DNA of 41,086 nt from an uncultured Porphyromonadaceae bacterium (lineage in GTDB: Bacteria > Bacteroidota > Bacteroidia > Bacteroidales > Muribaculaceae). A model generated the notes under the pieces. It ran no database searches. It was not told where the DNA came from and was given only the letters and a program-made list of their open reading frames with translations. Of this stretch, positions 34,516-41,086 are shown one piece after another. Where the stretch lies: the NCBI GenBank assembly GCA_947176605.1, contig CAMWRH010000023.1, positions 1-41,086 on the forward strand, written 5' to 3'. Position numbers and translations under genes: made by a program. Positions within the stretch are counted from its first letter, which is position 1; every line of letters starts with the position of its first letter.

Positions 34516-35121
34516 TTATGCTGTAATCATCTTCAAGTCGAAGAACATGACACGGCTTCTCAGAACATCGTCCTCCGATATTCCGAAAGCGTCTTTTTCG
34601 CTTTGCTCTGATTTATAGAGAGGCTTAAATCCATTCTTAAGATAATAATGGATAGTTGAATCAGTGTTGTAGGCATCAACGAGCATATAGCGGCAAGCCG
34701 CCTTGTTATTCTCATCCACAAACCAGTATTTGAGTGCATCCATAAGCTGAGTGCCTACATTCAATCCCTGACCTTGAAATGTCTTGTTTACACCAAGACG
34801 GCCAATCAACACCGCAGGATAACTGCGATGGCGCTTTTGCTGAGGTATCTTTCTTTGGAGAGCATTCCGGGACGGATTGTCAAGAGTATATGTCTTTATG
34901 CCGTCGTAAGAGAGAGTTGCGATCGCCACAATTTCACGCTGATTCTCTCTGTTTATCCAACAATACGTTTTGCCGAGCAATTCTTCCTCGTATAGAAACA
35001 CATCATGGCTGAAAAAATCGTCAAGGTCTTCTTCTCCACAAGAAAAGGGGTCACAGTAATCTGCGACCTCCTTGGTATAAGGCACCATAAAGGTGTTTTC
35101 TACGAAACTATATTCGGCCAT
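34516..35121 (-). CDS. GNAT family N-acetyltransferase, possible TacT-like toxin
   Basis: 201 residues with an N-terminal CGEEDLDDFFSHDVFLYEEEL, which I associate with Bacteroidetes GNAT proteins of accessory regions. Acetyl-CoA is bound by the loop in VLIGRLGVNKTFQGQGLNVG (Q-x-x-G-x-G-like), followed by YMLVDAYNTDSTIHYYLKNGF, the C-terminal GNAT helix-strand. Similar to GNAT toxins that acetylate aminoacyl-tRNA, but also to ordinary acetyltransferases. A 59-codon ORF ends 2 bp before its start, giving a two-gene toxin-antitoxin-like unit. It lies in the AT-richer region, as horizontally moved modules do. Confidence 0.82.
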   Translation of the reverse strand: MAEYSFVENTFMVPYTKEVADYCDPFSCGEEDLDDFFSHDVFLYEEELLGKTYCWINRENQREIVAIATLSYDGIKTYTLDNPSRNALQRKIPQQKRHRSYPAVLIGRLGVNKTFQGQGLNVGTQLMDALKYWFVDENNKAACRYMLVDAYNTDSTIHYYLKNGFKPLYKSEQSEKDAFGISEDDVLRSRVMFFDLKMITA

Positions 35122-35123
35122 TG

Positions 35124-35303
35124 TCAGCCTTTGCAGGGAGGGAATATAATATTCTTGGCACTCTCCAACATGGTGGAAAGCACCTTACGCTGTGATTCCG
35201 AGAGTTTTGGCGTAGGCAATTTGCCATTGCGCTCCGCTTCCTCGGTGAAGATTCTTGCATCTTCGCCCCAAAGTTCGGGGGATGTTTTAATTGTCATTGC
35301 CAT
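35124..35303 (-). CDS. Short ORF upstream of the GNAT gene, candidate antitoxin
   Basis: 59 codons, ATG at 35303, stop TGA at 35126-35124, two bases before the GNAT start. It reads MAMTIKTSPELWGEDARIFT, then a charged middle (EEAERNGKLPTPKLSESQRK) and a helical end with VLSTMLESAKN and IIFPPCKG. A good ribosome site AAGGAG lies 7-8 bp upstream and a -7 box at 35334-35341. It does not look like a full ribbon-helix-helix DUF1778 antitoxin; the N-terminus could be a short strand and the rest two helices. Placement and spacing suggest an antitoxin, but I recognise no family. Confidence 0.65.
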   Translation of the reverse strand: MAMTIKTSPELWGEDARIFTEEAERNGKLPTPKLSESQRKVLSTMLESAKNIIFPPCKG

Positions 35304-35333
35304 CGTTTTATCTCCTTATTTCTAATTCAAGTA

Positions 35334-35341
35334 CAAAGGTA
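35334..35341 (-). promoter_or_regulatory. -7 box (TACCTTTG) for the GNAT pair
   Basis: An exact TAnnTTTG on the minus strand, 31 bp before the short ORF. The -33 region is weak. Confidence 0.5.
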
Positions 35342-35348
35342 CAACAAA

Positions 35349-35716
35349 TTTCTCACATAATCAGCTTAATAGAGCCTTAAAATTATCAGTCGAGCAGCCC
35401 GACAAGCTCTTTTTTGATGTCTTCATCGATTTCACGGTAGCAGACAAACACTTTCCTCTAAAAACGTATTGGTAATTTTCTTTTCGGATTGCTGAAAACA
35501 CCAAGGAGAATGGTGCATTCCTTGTTACAGGCATACGGCGAGCCTGTCCATGACCCTGAATAGGGATGGATAGAGATATAAGATTGTTACTTTCCTCTAC
35601 AAGCTTGGGTAGCTTATGCCGGTGTCCAACTCCTTCCGATGCCTTTGCAAATTTGCGAACCGGGCTGCGATGCACCACAAAGTTAATTACATTGTACCGG
35701 AAGGTATGTCGAATGA
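35349..35716 (-). other. Decayed coding remnants, unrecognised
   Basis: No intact gene. On the minus strand a 105-codon frame (35678-35361) includes VTRNAPFSLVFSAIRKENYQ. A second frame reads KVFVCYREIDEDIKKELVG and LLD before a stop at 35388-35386. The second piece looks like a true protein C-terminus that has lost frame with the first. Possibly one frameshifted gene. Family unknown. Confidence 0.4.
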
Positions 35717-36100
35717 CTATCGGATGACAGTCGATCCAAGTCTTTTCATTTGTTCCTCCATCTTCTTTTGCTCCTCAAGCCTTTTGAGGCAAATGTCGAT
35801 GAAGTCCTGTTCTTTGGTGAGCATGTGCCATACGGCAACGAGTATTTTGCGTGCGATGGCCACTTGTATTTTCATTTTGCTCTTTTTCTTGACCGTGATT
35901 TGGATTTATGAAATATGGATTCACAAGCTTGAGTTCCATCGATTCACATAGTTCGTTCCATACCGGCACCCAATAGACTGCCGTACTCTCCATTGCGGCC
36001 TCTGTCACACCTCGTTCTACCATGTCGTTGCACATCTGACGGAGATCAGGCGTCAGCACTCCGTACTTTTTTTTCGAAAATAATGACCTCGTCATGCCCC
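35717..36100 (-). pseudogene. IS110 family transposase remnant
   Basis: The N-terminal part reads LTPDLRQMCNDMVERGV then EAAMESTAVYWVPVWNEL and LKLVNPYFIN, the DEDD-domain signature of IS110 transposases (the AMEST.VYW motif is diagnostic). A frame change follows, and a second frame reads VKKKSKMKIQVAIARKILVA with WHMLTKEQDFID and ends VIR-stop at 35717, the transposase C-terminus. The roughly 200-residue centre, including most of the catalytic serine region, is missing. An internal deletion has left an inactive relic, with no identifiable element ends. Confidence 0.8.
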
Positions 36101-36106
36101 ATAATA

Positions 36107-36137
36107 CAAAGATAAATGCTATCTTTGCAACATCAAA
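36107..36137 (-). promoter_or_regulatory. Promoter with palindromic -7 box
   Basis: On the minus strand TTTG (36137-36134), 19 bp, TATCTTTG (36114-36107). The same TATCTTTG also occurs on the plus strand at 36120-36127, forming an 8-bp inverted repeat with a 5-base centre. The leftward promoter looks functional and reads into the IS110 relic; a plus-strand promoter lacks a -33 match. Confidence 0.6.
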
Positions 36138-36183
36138 AGTGCCGGTATTGACTCTAAGGCTCAATGCCAACACTATAAAAGGG

Positions 36184-36223
36184 AAAAAGAGGTCGTGCAT
36201 TCTGCTGCACGACCTCGCTTTTT
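36184..36223 (+). terminator. Rho-independent terminator
   Basis: GAGGTCGTGCA (36189-36199) / TGCACGACCTC (36206-36216) with a 6-base loop, AAAAA before and GCTTTTT after. There is no intact plus-strand gene upstream now, so it is probably left from a lost gene; on the minus strand it also has A/T flanks. Confidence 0.85.
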
Positions 36224-36286
36224 ATAGCTAAAATCCCAAGCCTTTGCAGAGACGAACCTAAATTAAATCAAACAGGGAACGCTTAA

Positions 36287-36457
36287 TTTCTTTTATTACA
36301 CGGAAATCCGAATCTTACATTTGCAGAAATCGCGGAGATAATCGGGTTGACAAGAGATGGAGTAAAGAAGATTGCTGATAAACTTCGGGCTGAGGGAATT
36401 CTTTCACGTGAAGGTTCTACCAAAGCCGGAAAATGGATTGTGAAACTTGAAGATTAG
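36287..36457 (+). pseudogene. C-terminal winged-helix remnant of an AlbA_2/ATP-binding-like protein
   Basis: A 56-codon frame with no usable start, ending at the stop 36455-36457. It reads LLHGNPNLTFAEIAEIIGLT then RDGVKKIADKLRAEGILS and KAGKWIVKLED. This is the helix-turn-helix end typical of schlafen-like AlbA_2 putative transcriptional regulators and RecG-like proteins. The rest of the gene is gone; upstream in frame there is a stop at 36284. It shows another lost accessory gene. Confidence 0.7.
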
Positions 36458-36469
36458 TCAAATTTCGGC

Positions 36470-36552
36470 ATTCTGGTTCTTGCATGAATTCTGGTTCTTG
36501 CCTGAATTCTGGTTCTTGCCTGAATCCTGATTCTTGCCTGAATCCTGATTCG
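36470..36552. repeat. 18-bp tandem repeat, about 4.6 copies
   Basis: Units ATTCTGGTTCTTGCCTGA at 36470-36487, 36488-36505, 36506-36523 and 36524-36541, then a partial copy. It ends 3 bp before the stop codon of the beta-barrel receptor gene, so it is the 3' flank of that operon. Confidence 0.85.
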
Positions 36553-36554
36553 TT

Positions 36555-38870
36555 TCAGAATCTGCTCTTGTCGGTGTTACCTGCTCCGCGTCCCTTGTAT
36601 CTTGATCTTGCGGAATTAAGGTTGCATCTTATGGTCAGCGACAGATCCCGTGTGTCATATATCTTGTTTGTGTAGATACGGCTGATGGCATCATACAATG
36701 TAATGCACTGCCGCCATGTATCGAAAACATCATTGAGCTGCAGTTTAATACTCCATCTGTCATTCGCAAACGACTTATACAATCCGACATTGCATTGCCA
36801 GTAGGATTTGACATAGCAGTTATCTCCGTTTCCGGAAGTCCTTGCCGACAGATCGACATTCAGCCATATATCCCCCGGAAGGTGTACCGCATTATCAAAC
36901 CGGAATATTCCCAAGGGCCGATCCAGTCCCAAGAAGTTGCCGTTGTGAATGATTTTGAAATCCTGGGCATCGATTCCCGCCATTACTGATGGATGCCAGC
37001 ACCCGAAGAACGTGGGAGAATAGTTGATATATGCTCCATAGGTATTGAATCGAGGCATATTGACCATCGTGAGCAGTGTGATGTTATCATCACCGGGATA
37101 TTCCGATGTCTGCCACATGAAATAATTCTTGGTTGAATAGTATTCAAGTTCCACCACAATATCTTTCCATGAAGCCGAGGCAGAAATATAATCACGGTAT
37201 ACAGGCTTCAGATTAGGATTACCTGACTCATAGCTGTATCGGTCGATATACTTTACAGCCGAGCTCAGTTGCCCGAAAGCCGGACGGGATATCTTTCTCG
37301 TATAGGAGAAACGGGTATTGACATTACCAATGGGCACCGACACCGAGGCCGACGGGGCAAGATTATGATATTTGCGGCTTTGGTCATCGCTAAGTTGCCC
37401 GGACTGCCAATATCTGGAATCAGTATATTCCCAGCGCAATCCCACACTTGCCGATAGCGATCCAAAGGACTGTTGTGTTTCGGCAAACAGAGCCGTTGTT
37501 GTCTCATTTATCTTAATGTCGCTGTCAGTTATATACTCTGCATCTCCTGAATATCTATCCGTGCGATGAATACCGGTCACCTCTGCTCCGAATTTCAAAT
37601 CACCTTTCCGGATCGGGAAAGCAGCTGTCAGATTACCTGCGAGAAGACGGTTACCTACATTGTTGACTGTCGTGAATTCCCGCACAGGATTGACAGTTGA
37701 AAATTCAGTATCCATATTATTCTTACCGTTAATCTGCCACAAGGCATCGAAATTGGCCGACAGTGTCCATTCCCCTATTTGGCCGGAATAATAAGCACTT
37801 ACCAGATGCTGACGGTTATGTTGCCTTGACACGGAACAACCCTCCAGAGATTCTGTAAATATATTGTCAATATAACGGTCAGCTACCGATGTACCGGAGA
37901 TTGCCGATGGTTTATATGAAAAGTCATAATAGAACCCCAGAGTATGTGCCGGCAAAGTATAATTCAACCCCACTTTCCCTTGATATACAGGATATCTGGC
38001 GAAATCCTGTCCGTGACTGTCCTGTTGCACAATCCCGGATCTTAGGTATTGAATAGTGCTATTGGAGAATCCGGGGCGCTCCCTGTAATTCTCGTAATTC
38101 AGCATACCGAAGAGATCAAGGCCGTTTTTACGCCAATTGAGATTTACCTGCTCAAAGAGATAGGCGTAATGCTTGTAGCCGACTGTAGTGCGGTCGTTGA
38201 ATGAGACACCTTCTCCCACAGGTGCCAAAGTAGTGATTCGTATCACAGAGTTGACTGTCGAAGCGTATCTCGCTCCGGGATTGGTCACGACATCTACACT
38301 TTTAATCTGCGATGAAGCCAGTTGGTCAAGCTCCGACATATCACGCACCTGTCTGCCATTAATATATACCAGAGGTGAACCTTTCCCAAGAACCTCAATG
38401 TCAGCGCCCGATGTAGTCACGAAAGGCATTTTGCCGAGCACTTCGAGTGCGGTACCGGTGTTGGCGAGATACGTACCCGCTATTGCCACCTGCACACCAT
38501 CCCCCTTGACCTTAGCCATCGGACGTGACCCTTTTACTACAACCTCCCCGAGCGTATAGGATGCCGGAGAAAGGGTTATGTCTCCTAAATCGAGGGTAGG
38601 ATTGCTGATTGTCTTATCCTCGAATCCCATAGCGGTAATTCGCAGGAATACCGGAGTTCCGTTACCGATAACGGTAAATTTACCCATCATATCGGTCACT
38701 GTTCCGTCTATCAGTACTGAATCCTGAACTGCCATCAAGGTGACATTTGCAAATTCCAATAGATTCCCGGAATCATCCTTTACCACACCCTTATACGCTG
38801 TATTGGATGCGAAAAGGGCGTTGACGTACAGGCAGAGGAATACCCCTGCCATTAATTTGTTTAATGGCAT
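36555..38870 (-). CDS. Outer-membrane beta-barrel receptor, TonB-dependent-like (OMP_b-brl_3 type)
   Basis: 771 residues: a signal peptide (cut near LFAS), a carboxypeptidase-regulatory-like beta domain (about 25-110: YKGVVKDDSGNLLEFANVTL), a plug (about 115-215: GEVVVKGSRPMAKVKGDGVQ, LEVLGKMPFV, VYINGRQVRD, IKSVDVVTNPGARY), then a barrel with many aromatic strands (LNYENYRERPGF, LGFYYDFSYKP). This is the TonB-receptor-like family with the PF14905-type barrel. No N-terminal FecA-like signalling domain is visible, though it sits in an operon with a sigma factor and a membrane sensor, starting 28 bp after the sensor gene. It may be the output or the cue of that system. Ligand unknown. Confidence 0.85.
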   Translation of the reverse strand: MPLNKLMAGVFLCLYVNALFASNTAYKGVVKDDSGNLLEFANVTLMAVQDSVLIDGTVTDMMGKFTVIGNGTPVFLRITAMGFEDKTISNPTLDLGDITLSPASYTLGEVVVKGSRPMAKVKGDGVQVAIAGTYLANTGTALEVLGKMPFVTTSGADIEVLGKGSPLVYINGRQVRDMSELDQLASSQIKSVDVVTNPGARYASTVNSVIRITTLAPVGEGVSFNDRTTVGYKHYAYLFEQVNLNWRKNGLDLFGMLNYENYRERPGFSNSTIQYLRSGIVQQDSHGQDFARYPVYQGKVGLNYTLPAHTLGFYYDFSYKPSAISGTSVADRYIDNIFTESLEGCSVSRQHNRQHLVSAYYSGQIGEWTLSANFDALWQINGKNNMDTEFSTVNPVREFTTVNNVGNRLLAGNLTAAFPIRKGDLKFGAEVTGIHRTDRYSGDAEYITDSDIKINETTTALFAETQQSFGSLSASVGLRWEYTDSRYWQSGQLSDDQSRKYHNLAPSASVSVPIGNVNTRFSYTRKISRPAFGQLSSAVKYIDRYSYESGNPNLKPVYRDYISASASWKDIVVELEYYSTKNYFMWQTSEYPGDDNITLLTMVNMPRFNTYGAYINYSPTFFGCWHPSVMAGIDAQDFKIIHNGNFLGLDRPLGIFRFDNAVHLPGDIWLNVDLSARTSGNGDNCYVKSYWQCNVGLYKSFANDRWSIKLQLNDVFDTWRQCITLYDAISRIYTNKIYDTRDLSLTIRCNLNSARSRYKGRGAGNTDKSRF

Positions 38871-38898
38871 ATTCTTTGATAATTAGGTTGTTATCCGA

Positions 38899-40050
38899 TT
38901 AAAGACCTCCTACCACGATCCAACCCTCAGAGTCAGTTTTCTGCAGCGCCATGTTATGATGTCGCGCGGTGCCGTCGCGAAGTTTCAGGGTATACGGGAC
39001 GAATACCGTATTTCCTGCCCCGGATGTAAAAGCCCGGCCCACTGAAATCAGTTTGGAGCCGCTGAACTGTTCCCGGTATGCAGCCTCCGACACCTCATGC
39101 ATCATCACTTTGTCGAGAACCGTCACATCCCATTCGGAGAAGGCATTGAGAATGGCACTCGCTGCTTCCTCGGCACTTAGTCCTATCAAACCTGTCGGCT
39201 GGCTTTCGGCCTCTACAAACCTTATACCTTCCGGAAGCACCGGTGCATTGCCGTGGTCGTTATAACTGATTGACAATACTTTAAGCACCACAATCTCTCT
39301 CTGTCCCGAAAGTACGCTGACCGATGCACTTTTCAATTTCCCGGAAGCTGCATCAATCACGTATCTTCTCACATTTTCCGATTCCGAGATAGAACTGTTA
39401 AGCAAATATGGATTTTCGAAGTTACCCTGTGGCGCCGAATGCACAGTCAGGGTAATATCCGGTCCAGACTTACTGACATTGTATTGCGCATCACGATTGC
39501 TGATGCAATTCTGCAGTTCTGCCTCAAGTATCCTGCGTGGAGTCAATAGGTTGGCCATATAACCCAATACATTCTCATTCCCGGTGTCTGTCAAATGAAA
39601 TCCTAATTTTAGGGAAGGGATCCATGTATATATGTCATGGCCATTACTCATGGCTACACGTCCACCTTTATCTATACTCCAGCTTAACACAGAGTCAGAG
39701 GCCGAGATATCTATATGGTGGGTTACAAACTCATCATCCAGACCGATATATCTGAAGTTCTCAACCGGTCGGGTCCTGACATCGACCACCATTTCGATGC
39801 TTTCGTAATTACACATCGCTTCTATTGCCTGCGACAGAATTTCTTTGGCTGACATTCCGGATGGGATAAGCACGAGCAGCAGAACAGCCGCAACTGCACT
39901 CAGACTGATTCCGCCGAACACCCAGCGTTTCAACAAGCGGTTCTTGCGTTCCTCCTTAAAAGCCCGTCTTACTTTCCGGCGAAGTTCGTCGGATGCCTTA
40001 ATGTCACGGCGAGGCTTCAACAATTCCCGTACTTCCTTGTAATCTTCCAT
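38899..40050 (-). CDS. Membrane-anchored putative anti-sigma/sensor with LolA/RseB-like and NTF2-like periplasmic parts
   Basis: 383 residues. A basic cytoplasmic N-terminus (about 1-43: ELLKPRRDIKASDELRRKVRRAF) is followed by one membrane helix (about 44-64: GGISLSAVAAVLLLVLIPSG). A periplasmic region begins SAKEILSQAIEAMCNYESIEM with long strands (VVDVRTRPVENFRYI, DIYTWIPSLKLGFHL), like a LolA/RseB fold. The end (about 295-383) ILNAFSEWDVTVLDKVM to LQKTDSEGWIVVGGL resembles an NTF2/DUF4878-like domain. Starting 1 bp after the ECF sigma stop, it is very likely its regulator, but it has no FecR or zinc anti-sigma motif. Fold calls are inference from patterns and need a structure-based search. 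Confidence 0.6.
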   Translation of the reverse strand: MEDYKEVRELLKPRRDIKASDELRRKVRRAFKEERKNRLLKRWVFGGISLSAVAAVLLLVLIPSGMSAKEILSQAIEAMCNYESIEMVVDVRTRPVENFRYIGLDDEFVTHHIDISASDSVLSWSIDKGGRVAMSNGHDIYTWIPSLKLGFHLTDTGNENVLGYMANLLTPRRILEAELQNCISNRDAQYNVSKSGPDITLTVHSAPQGNFENPYLLNSSISESENVRRYVIDAASGKLKSASVSVLSGQREIVVLKVLSISYNDHGNAPVLPEGIRFVEAESQPTGLIGLSAEEAASAILNAFSEWDVTVLDKVMMHEVSEAAYREQFSGSKLISVGRAFTSGAGNTVFVPYTLKLRDGTARHHNMALQKTDSEGWIVVGGL

Positions 40051-40051
40051 G

Positions 40052-40552
40052 CTATGACAATTTATTGTTAATGAATAGTTTCCTGAGCTTGTCCATACCC
40101 GACTTGTAGCGGGATTTGGCTGTTGACAGGGGTATGGAAAGGATTCCGCTTATCTCGACAAAGGAAAGATTGTCAATCACATTCATTCGGATCACGTCAG
40201 CCTCACGCTGCGGCAGCCTGTCAAGACAGGCATTGATACGGTCTGCATCCTCCAGATCAAGGATGTCCGCTGTCCTGTCTTCCACCTCTATCCCGTCAAT
40301 AGGAATCCAATCTTTACGTTCCGTCCGAGTCTTGTCATGACAAAGATTGTGGACTATCCTGAATAAATACAGTCTGACACTCGCCGGTCGGATATCATCA
40401 GGAGCTTTCTCCAGAAAACGAAGGATTGTATCATACACCAGATCCTCCGCCTCCTCATGGTTTCCAAGACGGAAATATGCAAAACGCACAAGATAATCGA
40501 GATTCTCCTCGACGATCTTACTGACGTTATTGCGTTTCCTTTTATTCAACAT
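40052..40552 (-). CDS. ECF-type RNA polymerase sigma factor
   Basis: 166 residues, the two-domain ECF form. Region 2 is LVRFAYFRLGNHEEAEDLVYD followed by VRLYLFRIVHNLCHD; region 4 is LPQREADVIRMNVIDNLSF then EISGILSIPLSTAKSRYKSG, a normal helix-turn-helix. It recruits core polymerase to a special promoter class. It leads a compact operon: 1 bp to the sensor gene and 28 bp from there to the receptor. No clear TAnnTTTG promoter is upstream, consistent with but not proving self-activation. Confidence 0.93.
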   Translation of the reverse strand: MLNKRKRNNVSKIVEENLDYLVRFAYFRLGNHEEAEDLVYDTILRFLEKAPDDIRPASVRLYLFRIVHNLCHDKTRTERKDWIPIDGIEVEDRTADILDLEDADRINACLDRLPQREADVIRMNVIDNLSFVEISGILSIPLSTAKSRYKSGMDKLRKLFINNKLS

Positions 40553-40619
40553 ATGGTCTTGTTATCGATGCTTCTATTAGATAAGACGGAATCCCGCCGG
40601 AATCGACGAGATTTAATTG
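40553..40619. other. Short AT-rich region upstream of the ECF operon
   Basis: Likely holds the operon promoter, but no match to the housekeeping consensus is visible on the minus strand. The sigma factor's own recognition site cannot be guessed from one copy. Confidence 0.3.
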
Positions 40620-40886
40620 TTAAAAACCGCAATCATTATATCTATTATCGCCTATAAAAAAGATAATGTCGTCATTAAAGTCGAGAGATGTGCCAACAGG
40701 TTGTTGGCATATTGGGGCTTCAGAATTGCCAACAGACTGCTGGCAATTTGGAGATGGATCACTATAAAGAAGATACATCTTCTTCATGTATTGCAAGTTC
40801 TGTCGGGAAAAGCCCTCGGATTCAGGAATAGCCGCTTTCAAATCCAGACTAAGATTCCGATAGAATCCGCTGCCATAAACATCCAA
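40620..40886 (-). pseudogene. DUF1016 (YhcG-like) nuclease N-terminal remnant with CQQ repeats
   Basis: A frame of 88 codons without a proper start. YGSGFYRNLSLDLKAAI with PESEGFSRQNLQYMKKMYLL is the DUF1016 N-terminal domain (usual text: NLSxDL...F...GFSxxNLxxM). It then has two 12-residue repeats, CQQSVGNSEAPI and CQQPVGTSLDFN, encoded by 36-bp-spaced DNA copies that each fold as hairpins (TGCCAACAG..TGTTGGCA at 40691 and 40727). It stops soon after. The nuclease C-terminus is absent and the N-terminus is cut where IS66 sequence begins. A disrupted gene. Confidence 0.7.
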
Positions 40887-41086
40887 AGGGGGGGGGCGGA
40901 CTCCATGAAGCGCACCTGTTCAATATGTCCGAGATGTATTCCATAACGTTTACACCATTGAGGCGACATGACACGACCAGCGACAGGTACATGGCTGCCG
41001 TCTCGCCTCCCTTGTGTGATCCGAAGAAAAGAGAGTTGCGTCTGAGCAGCGACACCAGCCGCTGCATGCGTTCGATGAGATTGTTG
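40849..41086 (-). mobile_element. IS66 family transposase, C-terminal part, cut by window edge
   Basis: The frame runs in from the right edge: NNLIER, then SLLRRNSLFFGSHKGGETAA and MYLSLVVSCRLNGVNVMEYI with SDILNRCASW. This is the end of an IS66 transposase (the RKN.LF.GSH.GGE.AA region). After SPPPP it runs through a nine-G/C homopolymer (40888-40896) into DNA that belongs to the DUF1016 relic, so the natural C-terminus is lost or frame-shifted here. The element or its relic probably extends beyond the window. Confidence 0.8.

Noticed and set aside
35005-35325. 106-codon plus-strand frame
   Set aside because: Antisense to the GNAT gene start and to the better-supported 59-codon ORF with its ribosome site.
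36484-36675. 63-codon plus-strand frame NSGSCLNPDS repeats
   Set aside because: Translation of the 18-bp repeat running into the receptor gene on the other strand.

Overview
The window looks like a chromosomal piece of an anaerobic gut Bacteroidales, with Muribaculaceae-like as my best guess. The reasons are the gene families (TonB-linked receptors, DUF4876, DUF6850, DUF6242, DUF6089, DUF3575, DUF5119, fimbrillin), promoters of the Bacteroidetes type (TTTG, about 20 bp, TAnnTTTG), weak Shine-Dalgarno sequences and a fairly GC-rich backbone. No taxonomic search was possible.

Layout. 1-5670: an outer-membrane locus with a TonB-dependent receptor cut by the window edge, a DUF4876 lipoprotein and a DUF6850-like barrel. 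5711-5900: a long imperfect palindrome directly upstream of a two-domain M16 metallopeptidase (5929-8745). 8918-15312: an acid-stress island, with an AspT-type exchanger on the minus strand divergent from glutamate decarboxylase, glutaminase and a glutamate/GABA antiporter. 15434-17533: periplasmic peptidyl-dipeptidase (minus strand). 17756-18784: ribD. 18911-26769: a co-directional envelope-biogenesis run, DUF6242 lipoprotein, DUF6089/PorG-like protein, uppS, bamA, two Skp/OmpH chaperones and murI.

26770-28102 is an unusual non-coding stretch. It holds telomere-like heptamer arrays in inverted orientation, many tiny hairpins, a small TPR gene and tRNA-Leu(TAA). It is followed on the minus strand by an aminotransferase (28103-29326) and a fimbrial operon read DUF3575, DUF5119, fimbrillin (32508 to 29615). 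A perfect 36-bp tandem repeat lies between that operon and tRNA-Met(CAT).

Right of tRNA-Met (about 33000 onward) the sequence is visibly more AT-rich and looks like accessory DNA. It has a tiny secreted protein with a type IX-like C-terminal tail, a Crp/Fnr regulator, a GNAT toxin-like gene with a 59-codon partner, and remnants of an IS110 transposase, a winged-helix C-terminus, a DUF1016 nuclease and an IS66 transposase. Embedded in these remnants is an intact three-gene unit: ECF sigma factor, a membrane-anchored putative anti-sigma/sensor of unusual architecture, and an outer-membrane beta-barrel receptor.

How the parts fit: most of the window is about building, sensing through or protecting the cell envelope. 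The most promising under-described items are the ECF sigma, sensor and receptor unit, the orphan C-terminal-tail protein beside a Crp regulator, the GNAT/short-ORF pair, and the structured repeats at 5711-5900 and 26767-27284.
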